A stretch of DNA of 47,395 nt, from NCBI GenBank assembly GCA_016288755.1, contig JAEELE010000023.1:1-47395 (forward strand), given 5' to 3'. A program made the position numbers and the translations under genes. The DNA is from Oscillospiraceae bacterium (GTDB taxonomy: Bacteria; Bacillota; Clostridia; Oscillospirales; Ruminococcaceae). Positions 29,776-37,570 of this stretch are shown here, piece after piece; positions within the stretch are counted from its first letter, which is position 1, and every line of letters begins with the position of its first letter. The notes under the pieces were generated by a model. It made no database searches. It saw only the letters and a program-made list of their open reading frames with translations, and was not told the DNA's origin.

Positions 29776-32514
29776 ATGAGACGCAGAATCCTCCGGCAGA
29801 CCGCGCCTGCCCTGTCAGCTGCGGTGATCACCGGGCTGCTGTTTGTGATCTGTTTTGCGATATACGGCATTTTCCCGCTCGGCGACAAGTCGATCGTCTG
29901 GTGCGATATGGAGCAGCAGGCTGTCCCGCTGCTGCTGCACTTCAAGGCGCTCGTGCAGCAGGGCGAGAGCATCGCCTATTCCGCGCTCGATGCGGGCGGC
30001 ATGCAGTTTTACGGCGTCTATTTCTTCTTTCTGAGCAATCCGCTCTCGCTGCTCGTGCTCGTCAGCGATATCCCCGCGGACATGCTTGTCAATCTGCTTG
30101 TGGTCATCAAGCTCGCGCTCGCCTCGGGCACGGCGGCACTCTGGCTCTGCCGGCGCGTGCCGGAGCTGCATCCGGTGCCGCAGGTGCTGCTCGCCGTGAT
30201 GTACGGCTGCTCGGGCTACGGGCTCTTCTATTATCAGAATCTGATGTGGCTCGACATCATGGTGATGCTGCCGGTCCTGATGATCACGCTCGATATTCTG
30301 CTGCGGCAGGCGGACGCGCGCCCGTATCTCCTCGCGCTCAGCATCATGATGCTGCTCTGCTTCTACCTCTGCTACATGATCGTGCTGTTTTTGCTGATCT
30401 ATACGGCGCTGTCGGTGCACTATCTGGTTGAGAAGGAGCGGCGCGGGAAAATCGCACTGCAGCTCTTCGGGGGGAGCATTGCCGCTGCCTTTCTGACGGC
30501 TGCGGTCTGGCTGCCGTGCTTTTTGCAGGTGATGGACTCCGCGCGCAGCGGGAGCATCATCGACAGCCTGATGAACAGCTATCTGGTCAATCACCTCGAT
30601 GACAAGCTTGCGCTGCTGGGCTGCACGGCGATCTGCTTTGCGGTGCTGCCGCATCTGTGGAAGCCGATCCGGACGCAGGAGCCTGTCACCCTGCGCGACC
30701 GCGCGCTCTGCCTGCTGCTGACGCTCCCCGTGCTGTTCGACCCGATCAACGCGATGTGGCACACGGGCAGCTATCAGGCATTTCCGCTGCGCTGGGGCAT
30801 GATCCCGATCCTGCTGCTGCTGACACTTGCGGCAAGGCTGCTCGCCGACCGCAGTGCCAAGCCGCTGCCGCTGCCTGCCGCGGCGCGATACGCGATTCCG
30901 GCTGCGGTGCTGCTGCTCTTTGGCGGCGCGGTCGCTGTGCTGATTTGGAAGGGCGGCGACCCGATCCTCGGCTATGTCCGCACGCTCTGGGTCGATGAGG
31001 TCGGCTTCTTCCTGCTGCTGATCCCGATTCTGCTCGCGGCGCTCTGCTATTGGCTCGGGCTGCGGCTCTACCGTGCGAAGCAGATCGGGATGCCGGTCTG
31101 TGCGGCGCTGCTGTCGCTGCTGTTCCTCGGGGAATTCACGCTGAGCTTCTACTGCTACATGGGCAGTGCCGCCGACACGGACAAGCTCTTTGCGCAGACG
31201 GTCTCGGCGGCGGACCGCATTGAGGATGACGCCTTCTACCGCGTGCGCATGGCGAAAAAATACGCGCACGCAAACATGGTCGGCGCGCTCGGCTACCCGA
31301 CGCTGTCGCACTATACCTCCATGACGCGCGAGGACCTGATGTTCGGCGTCAAGCGCGCGGGCTACAGCTCCTACTGGATGGAGATCACGGGCACGGGCGG
31401 CACGGTGCTGACCGACGCGATCTGGAATATCCGCTATCTGCTCGGGCAGCGCGCGGATTTCCCCTCGTGGACAGAGCAGGTCTGGTCGGACAATACGCTC
31501 TCGATTGCAAAAAGCAGCATGACGATGCCCGGCGCGCTCATGCTCGACGCAGACCCCGCCGACATCGCGTCGCTCCCTTCGGGCAGCCGCGCGGCCGTGC
31601 AGGCATATCTCGCACACCAGACGCTCGGGCTTGATGATCTCGTGCAGGAATACGCGGTCACGGAGACGAGCAATGTGCTGCTGACGTTCGGCGACGGGCA
31701 GACCGTTTCGTGGGAGAATGCGGACGGCACGCAGCACTTGGAGGAATTTGCCGGACCGGCATTCTGCGATATGCTGACGCCCGATACCGAGGGCGAGATT
31801 CGCTTTGCGTTCTTCGTCAAGGGGCGGCAGGCGCTCTATTTCGACCTCTATTCACAGACCGGCACCAACCTCGGCAACCCGCGCAATCAGGCAGTGGCAG
31901 TCGCGCGCGACGGCAGGACCTGTGCGGCGAGCTATCCGGAGAATTCCAACAACGGGCTCATTTTCCTCGGCGAAGCAGAGAATTCCTATGTCTCCGTGCG
32001 GCTGACGGTCAAGCACGGCTTTGACTGCGAGAGCTTCGGCGTGTTCGGGCTCGACCTCGACCGGCTGGAGCAGGCGATGCCGCAGGCGCAGGGCGCAGAG
32101 CTCGCATACAGCCGCGGCGTCTACACCGTGCAGGTGCAAAGCGAAGCGCCGCGCACGCTGATGCTCGCGGTGCCCTATCACGAAGCCTTCACCGCGACGG
32201 TCAACGGCGAGGCGGCACAGGTCCTTTGCGTCAACGGGTGCCAGACCGCCGTGCAGATTCCGGCGGGGGAGAGCGAGGTGCAGCTGCGCTTCCATGTGTC
32301 CGGGCTGCGTGCCGCGCTGATTCTGAGCGCCGCCGGACTGCTCTGCTGCCTGCTCGTGCTGCTGCTGCGCCGGCGCATTCCCGCGCGGGTCCGGGCTGCG
32401 GCAGAACGGCTCTCGGCGGCTGTGCTGACACTGATCCTCCGCGGCATTCTGCTGCTGGTCTATGTGCTGCCGGTCGTGCTCTGTATCGTCGGAGGCATCC
32501 GCAGCATATTGTGA
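29776..32514 (+). CDS. YfhO-family membrane protein (GT-C fold glycosyltransferase candidate)
   Basis: The ATG at 29776 is preceded by TGGAGTG; the longer frame to 29683 covers the promoter. The 912-residue protein has about a dozen transmembrane segments in its first 480 residues, a large outer domain, and a final anchor pair (LRAALILSAAGLLCCLLVLLLRRR and LILRGILLLVYVLPVVLCIV). The early loop VWCDMEQQAVPLLLHFKALVQQGESIAYSALDAGGMQFYG has the acidic pattern of GT-C catalytic loops. YfhO of Bacillus subtilis takes part in glycosylating lipoteichoic acid using lipid-linked sugar. The outer domain contains YSSYWMEITGTGGTVLTDAIWNIRYLLG, a typical YfhO stretch. A cell-envelope glycosylation role is inferred. 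Confidence 0.85.
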   Translation: MRRRILRQTAPALSAAVITGLLFVICFAIYGIFPLGDKSIVWCDMEQQAVPLLLHFKALVQQGESIAYSALDAGGMQFYGVYFFFLSNPLSLLVLVSDIPADMLVNLLVVIKLALASGTAALWLCRRVPELHPVPQVLLAVMYGCSGYGLFYYQNLMWLDIMVMLPVLMITLDILLRQADARPYLLALSIMMLLCFYLCYMIVLFLLIYTALSVHYLVEKERRGKIALQLFGGSIAAAFLTAAVWLPCFLQVMDSARSGSIIDSLMNSYLVNHLDDKLALLGCTAICFAVLPHLWKPIRTQEPVTLRDRALCLLLTLPVLFDPINAMWHTGSYQAFPLRWGMIPILLLLTLAARLLADRSAKPLPLPAAARYAIPAAVLLLFGGAVAVLIWKGGDPILGYVRTLWVDEVGFFLLLIPILLAALCYWLGLRLYRAKQIGMPVCAALLSLLFLGEFTLSFYCYMGSAADTDKLFAQTVSAADRIEDDAFYRVRMAKKYAHANMVGALGYPTLSHYTSMTREDLMFGVKRAGYSSYWMEITGTGGTVLTDAIWNIRYLLGQRADFPSWTEQVWSDNTLSIAKSSMTMPGALMLDADPADIASLPSGSRAAVQAYLAHQTLGLDDLVQEYAVTETSNVLLTFGDGQTVSWENADGTQHLEEFAGPAFCDMLTPDTEGEIRFAFFVKGRQALYFDLYSQTGTNLGNPRNQAVAVARDGRTCAASYPENSNNGLIFLGEAENSYVSVRLTVKHGFDCESFGVFGLDLDRLEQAMPQAQGAELAYSRGVYTVQVQSEAPRTLMLAVPYHEAFTATVNGEAAQVLCVNGCQTAVQIPAGESEVQLRFHVSGLRAALILSAAGLLCCLLVLLLRRRIPARVRAAAERLSAAVLTLILRGILLLVYVLPVVLCIVGGIRSIL

Positions 32515-32612
32515 GCAATTTGTGAGTTTTGGTCAATTTTCATGAAATCTCAACTTATTTCACAATTTATTCACAAAATTCTCACAACGCGTTAAACCAT
32601 GTTTTGTATAAT
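32509..32612 (+). promoter_or_regulatory. Phased TTGTGA/TCACAA hexamer array and -10 box upstream of the ROK regulator
   Basis: TTGTGA at 32509 and 32520, and TCACAA at 32560, 32571 and 32582. Each group is spaced exactly 11 nt, on opposite strands. TATAAT follows at 32607-32612, and the expected -35 position falls in the last TCACAA. This looks like a multimer binding array, perhaps for autoregulation by the ROK-type protein encoded 75 nt downstream. Confidence 0.55.
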
Positions 32613-32686
32613 AAAAATGATCAAATAGCCGCGAAAAGCGTGCAGATACGAAGCGATTCAGCATTTGAGAAAAGAGGAGAGCAAAT

Positions 32687-33943
32687 ATGGACGAAGTCAG
32701 AGGAATCAGCAAGCTCGATCTGAAGCGGCGCAACCGCAAGCAGATCCTGATCTCCATCCGGGAGGCAGGCAAGCTGGCGCGCGTGGATATTGCCAAGCGG
32801 CTGGCACTGACCAGAGCCGCCGTCACGATTATCACGAATACGATGGTGCAGCAGGGCATCCTTGTCGATCTGCCGCCCGCAGCCGCCGACGAAAACAGCC
32901 CCAGAACCCGCGGCAGAAAGAAGACGATGATCTGCATCAACACGAACTACAAGTTTGTGTTCGGCGCGGCGATCACGGAGCACATGATCTCGGTCGGTCT
33001 GGCGAATCTGGGCGGCGAGGTGCTCGGCAAGACCACCATGGCGATCGACGACACAACCGAGCTGCAGGAGATCACCTCCTTCCTCGCGAAGGCGGTCAAG
33101 AAGATGCAGCAGGACAGCTCGCTGGAGCCGCGGCAGATTCTCGGTGCGGGCATCGGTGTGGTGCCGTGCCGCGTCAAGCTGCTCCGCGGGGAGCCGAGCC
33201 CGGGCGGCATCTCCTTCGGCCGCATGGAAAATCTGCTGGAGATGGAGCTGGACATGCCCGTGCACATCAGCAATCTGATCGGGCTCTATGCGCTGGCGAA
33301 TATCGACTACCCGAAGCATCGCTACATCAATCAGGTCGTGCTGTATTCGGGCGACGAGTATCATTCGGCGGTGCTCTCGAAGAACGAACTCGTTTCCGGC
33401 AACACGATCGACACGAACGCGATCAACCGCTTCATTGTCAACCCGAACGGCGAGCCGGCAGAGGGCTATCCGAACGGCTCCGTCTTTGCCGAGCTGACCA
33501 AACCTGCACTGATCCGCCGCGCCGCCGCGATCATGAAGCGTGAGCCCGCGTCGCTGCGCTTCGACGAGATCAGCGCCGCCTACAAGAAGGGCGACAAAAA
33601 GATCATTGCGATGCTCAATGAGGCGGCGGAGAAGCTGGCATTCCTGATTTACAACATCGCAGTGCCGAACGGCGCACAGCGCGTGGTGCTGCAGAGCTTC
33701 GCGCTGATCCCGGAGACGGAGAAGCTGCTGCGCGAGACGCTGACCAAGCTGAGCGGCACGGACAGTGTGAAGCTGACCGTGGATATCAGCCGGCTGAGCC
33801 CGGAGCACAGCTTTGTGGCGGGCAGCAACTGGTGCGTGGAGAAGCAGTTCATCGAGCTGGGCGGCATGACCCGTGTCGAGAACAGCAACGGCTCCGTGAT
33901 CTACGGCTATGACCCGCAGGATAAGGTGTCCCCGGCAGATTGA
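32687..33943 (+). CDS. ROK-family (NagC/XylR-like) transcriptional regulator with degenerate sugar site
   Basis: A 418-residue protein. The N-terminal winged helix (LKRRNRKQILISIREAGKLARVDIAKRLALTRAAVTIITNTMVQQGILVD) is the usual ROK-repressor DNA-binding domain, followed by a basic arm PRTRGRKKTMICIN. The ROK domain shows FVFGAAITEHMISVGLANLGGEVLG, ILGAGIGVVPCRVKLLRG and ISNLIGLYALANIDY. The DxGxT ATP motif, the ExGH motif and the CxCGxxGC zinc cluster of classical ROK proteins are not recognisable, so ligand binding has probably changed. AGAGGAGA lies 6 nt before the ATG. No sugar pathway genes are adjacent, and the phased array upstream suggests it controls itself. Confidence 0.85.
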   Translation: MDEVRGISKLDLKRRNRKQILISIREAGKLARVDIAKRLALTRAAVTIITNTMVQQGILVDLPPAAADENSPRTRGRKKTMICINTNYKFVFGAAITEHMISVGLANLGGEVLGKTTMAIDDTTELQEITSFLAKAVKKMQQDSSLEPRQILGAGIGVVPCRVKLLRGEPSPGGISFGRMENLLEMELDMPVHISNLIGLYALANIDYPKHRYINQVVLYSGDEYHSAVLSKNELVSGNTIDTNAINRFIVNPNGEPAEGYPNGSVFAELTKPALIRRAAAIMKREPASLRFDEISAAYKKGDKKIIAMLNEAAEKLAFLIYNIAVPNGAQRVVLQSFALIPETEKLLRETLTKLSGTDSVKLTVDISRLSPEHSFVAGSNWCVEKQFIELGGMTRVENSNGSVIYGYDPQDKVSPAD

Positions 33944-33985
33944 TGCTGCGGAGCCGTCCCTAAAAATCCCATGATCGAAAGCATG

Positions 33986-34014
33986 ACGCCCCCGCCGATC
34001 GGCAGGGGCGTTTT
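33986..34014 (+). terminator. Terminator of the ROK regulator gene
   Basis: ACGCCCC and GGGGCGT enclose an inner GCC-GATC-GGC stem, followed by TTTT. Confidence 0.8.
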
Positions 34015-34019
34015 GATGT

Positions 34020-36959
34020 TCACTTGACGTATTTCGAGAGGTCGATGTTCAGCCCCTTGATGCCGTTCGCGATGATCTGCGCCACGACGGTCGCACCGTC
34101 CTCGGAGAAGTGCGTGAAATCGGTGCCGCCGGTCGCGCCGCCCAGATAGTATTTGTTGACCGTATTGTAGTCGATTTTGTTGAACTCGGTGACCATTGCT
34201 GCGCCCAGATCGAAATACGGAATATTGTACTTGCCCGCGAGCATCTTGCAGGCGGAGTCGATGTTGCGGTAGCCTGCCGTGAAGGGCTGCTTCGCATTCC
34301 GGATCGAGAGCGTCGGGCTCATGAGAATCGGCGTTGCACCCTTCTCGAGCGCCCCCTTGATGTAGAAGGTCATGTAATACTCAAAGGAGCCGTTTGTCGG
34401 GTTGTCGGCATTGCCGCAGACCGGTGCATAGCGCTCCGACTTCGAGGAGTCGCCGTCGTTGATGCCGAAATCGATCAGCAGATAGTCGCCGGACCGGATG
34501 GTGTCGAGAATGGTCTGTAATCTGCCGTTGTCGTAGAAGCTCTTGGAGCTGCGCCCCGCGATCGAGTGGTTCGCGACGGTCACGGCATCGGTGAAATAGT
34601 TGCCGAGATAGTAGCCCCAGCCCTGCTGCGGCGCGTAGGATTCGCGGTAGCTCTGTGCGGTCGAATCGCTTGCGATATAGACCGTGGGCTTATCGCTGAC
34701 CGGATTCTGCTGCCCGCTGTTCGGGTCGTAGGGCTCCGCGATCGGCTCGTCGGTGAAGGAAAGCATCAGGTAGTCGATATTCGGACCGCCGTCGGAGGTG
34801 TCGGACTGGAGCTTGATGTAGTTGACGCCGGCTTTCAGCGGGAGCACGAGTCCGCGCTCCTCCCATGTCGTCCAAGCGCCGGTCGTCAGGAAGCTCTGCC
34901 TCCAGATATCGGTGCTGCCGGAGACGGAGATCATCATGGCGCGGTCATTCGCAGAGCCGTTGGCGATGTGGAAGGTGCAGAGATAGTTGCCGGTCTGTGC
35001 CGCGTTGACCGCGAAGGTCACCGCGCTGGATTTGCTGTTGTCGAGGTTCATGTAGTCGCGGTAGAGATAGCCCGCGTTGGTCTCCTCGCGCCAGCCCTGC
35101 TCGATGATCTGCTCGGCGGCGGCATATTTGGTGTCGGCAAATTCCTTCGTCTTGCCGATCAGATAGTCGCGCAGTGCCGCGATATCGGTGCTGTCCGCCT
35201 TCATGTCGCCGTTTAAGTCGATTGCCTGCACGGTGTTGTATTGCGCGGCGTTCGTGAGAACGGCGCGCTTGGCAAGCGTCAGATCCTTCGCGGTGACCTT
35301 GCCGTCGCCGTCGAGGTCGCCCTGCAGCAGCGGACCGTCACCGGCTGCCGCCGCGGGGAGCATCTGCCATTTCTGGTTGTCGGTGCGGTCGTTTTCCCAC
35401 TCGATCGCGTTTGCCTTGTCGTCGTGCGAGCCGCCCCAGATGCCGACATAGCTCTTGAAATCGGTCACGGCGGTCGCGATGTGGTAGATGTCGCCCTCCT
35501 TGAAAATTTTGAAGCGCTGTGCATTCGACTGCGTGTCCGTCCAGATGCCGATGTTCGTGCCGTTTGCGGTCTTGCCGTCCTCAACATCGAGCAGATAGGT
35601 CTCACCGCCGCCGAGCATCGAATAGATGTAATATTCGCCCTCGTTCCCGGTCGCCTTCAGGCGCCATGTGTTCGCGTCGGAGGGGAAGGTGTCTGCAGAC
35701 TGTGAAACATTGGTGCCTTCCGCAGCCTTGCCGTCCTCGACCGCGAGATAATAGCCCGATTCGACATTGCGGAACATGAATGCCGCGCCGTCCGCGAAGA
35801 TTTCGGGGGTGCGCTCCTGTCCTGCCAGAATGGCATCCGCCATGAACTCGGCGAGCTTGGAGGCGCCCTGCCGGTTGATGTGCAGATCGTCGCCGCTCAT
35901 GTAGTAGGGCGAGGGGTTCGTGTCGTTGATCGAGAAGCGGAAATCCTGCCACAGATTGAACAGGTCGACGACCTCCAGCCCGAGCTCAGCGCCGATCTGG
36001 TCGAGCTGCCCGCCGAACCAGCGTCCGGAGAGCTTGGGGTTGCGGAGAATATCGCCGTCGCGCCCCTGCTGCTTGACGAGGATGACGCGCATCCCCTTTG
36101 CCGCCGCGCGCTTTGCCATGTCGGTGACGGTTGCGTAATATTCATCGCCGTTGGAATAGTTGGTGTCGTTGATGCCGATGGAGATGACATAGATATCGCC
36201 GGGCTGTCCGTTCTTCTCGATGACCGTGAACTGTCCGGCATCGACAAAGCCCTTCGCGAACTGTCCGCCGGTCGCAATGTTCATGACCTGCCACTCGCTG
36301 CTGTTCAGATACTTCGGGAGCATCTGCGCCCAGCCTGCCTGCGTCGAGGTGTCGAGCGGGTAGTAATTGCAGACGGTGGAATCGCCGCAGACCCAGACGG
36401 TCGGGTTGGTGTGCGTCTGCGTCGAAATCTGCCTGATCTCCAGCGCGGCGATCGAATAGGCGTAGCCTTCCTTTCCGGCACATGCGCAGATATTGAGCTG
36501 CCCGTCGGTGACCGGCACCTGCAGCGTGTGGTAGGCGCCGTTGCCGGTCATGTTCATGATCTGGTACATGTTTTCGATCGCGATGCTGGTGCGGTTGGTG
36601 TCGCCGAGCCACACCGAGACCTGATAGAGCCCGTTCGGGACGTCGGCGCAGAAGGTGTAGCCGCCGGTCGGAGACGAATTCTTGAACTGCACCGCATCGC
36701 TGAGCGCGCCGGAGCCCGAGGCGCCGACATTTGCGGCATTGGTGCCGGACGAGAAGCCGTAGCCGCGGGAGCTGTTGTAGCCGTCCGAGGCGGAGACGCC
36801 GGTATAGCCGCTCTGCACCCCGCCGCCGCCGAAGTCGAATTTCCACTCGGTCGAGGCTGCGGAGGCGGACAATGCGCCGCCCGGAAAGCCCTGTGCCAGT
36901 GCCGCCGCCGTTGTGAGTGCGAGCCCGGCGGCTCTGAGCCGTGACAAACGTGTTTTCAT
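34020..36959 (-). CDS. Secreted multidomain protein: two SGNH (CE12-like) esterase domains, CBM13-like, dockerin, CBM35-like
   Basis: A 979-residue exported protein. The signal peptide (1-35) is followed by an N-terminal beta-sandwich (38-175, FDFGGGG...GYTGVSASDGYNSSRGYGF) seen in rhamnogalacturonan acetylesterase-like proteins. SGNH domain 1 (about 187-382) has Ser194 (GDST), Gly231, Asn264 (GIND) and Asp357/His360. A ricin-like trefoil (about 390-535) and an internal type I dockerin (546-603, GDLDGDGKVTAKDLTLAKRAVL and DLNGDMKADSTDIAALRDYL) come next. A CBM35-like domain (about 611-737) precedes SGNH domain 2 (757-979) with Ser766, Gly802, Asn834 and Asp947/His950. Both triads look intact. 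It probably removes acetyl groups from pectin-type polysaccharides as part of a cellulosome. AGGGGGA precedes the ATG. Confidence 0.88.
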   Translation of the reverse strand: MKTRLSRLRAAGLALTTAAALAQGFPGGALSASAASTEWKFDFGGGGVQSGYTGVSASDGYNSSRGYGFSSGTNAANVGASGSGALSDAVQFKNSSPTGGYTFCADVPNGLYQVSVWLGDTNRTSIAIENMYQIMNMTGNGAYHTLQVPVTDGQLNICACAGKEGYAYSIAALEIRQISTQTHTNPTVWVCGDSTVCNYYPLDTSTQAGWAQMLPKYLNSSEWQVMNIATGGQFAKGFVDAGQFTVIEKNGQPGDIYVISIGINDTNYSNGDEYYATVTDMAKRAAAKGMRVILVKQQGRDGDILRNPKLSGRWFGGQLDQIGAELGLEVVDLFNLWQDFRFSINDTNPSPYYMSGDDLHINRQGASKLAEFMADAILAGQERTPEIFADGAAFMFRNVESGYYLAVEDGKAAEGTNVSQSADTFPSDANTWRLKATGNEGEYYIYSMLGGGETYLLDVEDGKTANGTNIGIWTDTQSNAQRFKIFKEGDIYHIATAVTDFKSYVGIWGGSHDDKANAIEWENDRTDNQKWQMLPAAAAGDGPLLQGDLDGDGKVTAKDLTLAKRAVLTNAAQYNTVQAIDLNGDMKADSTDIAALRDYLIGKTKEFADTKYAAAEQIIEQGWREETNAGYLYRDYMNLDNSKSSAVTFAVNAAQTGNYLCTFHIANGSANDRAMMISVSGSTDIWRQSFLTTGAWTTWEERGLVLPLKAGVNYIKLQSDTSDGGPNIDYLMLSFTDEPIAEPYDPNSGQQNPVSDKPTVYIASDSTAQSYRESYAPQQGWGYYLGNYFTDAVTVANHSIAGRSSKSFYDNGRLQTILDTIRSGDYLLIDFGINDGDSSKSERYAPVCGNADNPTNGSFEYYMTFYIKGALEKGATPILMSPTLSIRNAKQPFTAGYRNIDSACKMLAGKYNIPYFDLGAAMVTEFNKIDYNTVNKYYLGGATGGTDFTHFSEDGATVVAQIIANGIKGLNIDLSKYVK

Positions 36960-37013
36960 AAGTGAATCCCCCTATAACTGATTGGGTTGCCCCATTCTGT
37001 GTGTTGTATCTTC

Positions 37014-37042
37014 ATCATAGCACAATGCGGGCATGCTGTCAA
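37014..37042 (-). promoter_or_regulatory. Promoter of the double esterase gene
   Basis: Minus strand: TTGACA (37037-37042), 17 bp, extended -10 TGC TATGAT (37014-37019). Confidence 0.8.
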
Positions 37043-37517
37043 GGCGTCTGTGTGCAAAATGATAGAATCGGTCATTAAAATCTGACAATCCGACAGTTTT
37101 TCGTGTTCATAAAAACCTTTCAGACCGTTCACGAATTGTTCACGCAGAATGCATATTTTTTTCAGTTTTATGATGTATACTATAACCAAGGTTCAAGGAA
37201 CCTTGTTTCAAATCCCCCAAATCCCCCAATCCCCTTTTTTGAGTTGTTTTCTTTTCTTCGGCTATGTGGAGTCTCTTCACATAGCTTTTTACTTTTTCGG
37301 GATATTTTCGCTTTTTAAGATTATTTTAAACATAGTGCGCTATAATGGGATCAATGAAACGGAACCGCCGCGCAGGCGGGGACGGTTCAGGTTCGATTTC
37401 AAGCCCCCATTTCCCTATTTCTCTATTTCCCTATTCCAATCAAATCATTTTTCCTGAAGGACTGTGCTGCGATGCACGGTCCGTTTTTCTTTCCTGAACT
37501 CTGCATTCCGCATTCCC
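37043..37517 (+). other. AT-rich intergenic region with two terminator-like hairpins, possible small RNAs
   Basis: A 475-bp low-GC gap with no convincing protein gene. It contains TATACT (37176-37181), a hairpin CAAGGTTC-AAG-GAACCTTG (37187-37205), a terminator GCTATGTG-N9-CACATAGC-TTTTT (37261-37290), TATAAT (37341-37346), a hairpin GGAACCG...CGGTTC, and a second terminator GGACTGTGC-N6-GCACGGTCC-GTTTTT (37459-37488). Two short plus-strand transcripts of about 100 and 135 nt are possible, but both lack a good -35 box. The end (37499-37516) has a CATTCCGCATTCC repeat scrap. Confidence 0.45.
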
Positions 37518-37560
37518 AAAAAAGCGCCGGCGAACTGAACTGTCCGCCGGTGCCTTTTTG
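37518..37560. terminator. Bidirectional terminator after the EF-G-like gene
   Basis: GCGCCGGCG (37524-37532), 12-nt loop, CGCCGGTGC (37545-37553), with A6 on the left and CTTTTTG on the right. It works for the minus-strand gene ending at 37571 and for any plus-strand transcript. Confidence 0.85.
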
Positions 37561-37570
37561 TTTCTGATGA

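Noticed and set aside
29815-31737. 640-codon minus-strand ORF across the YfhO gene
   Set aside because: It is rich in Arg, Gln and His with no domain, antisense to a recognisable membrane protein, and has no promoter or ribosome binding site.
37149-37457. 102-codon ORF in the AT-rich gap
   Set aside because: It has no ribosome binding site and runs through two terminator-like hairpins. The hydrophobic look comes from T-rich DNA.
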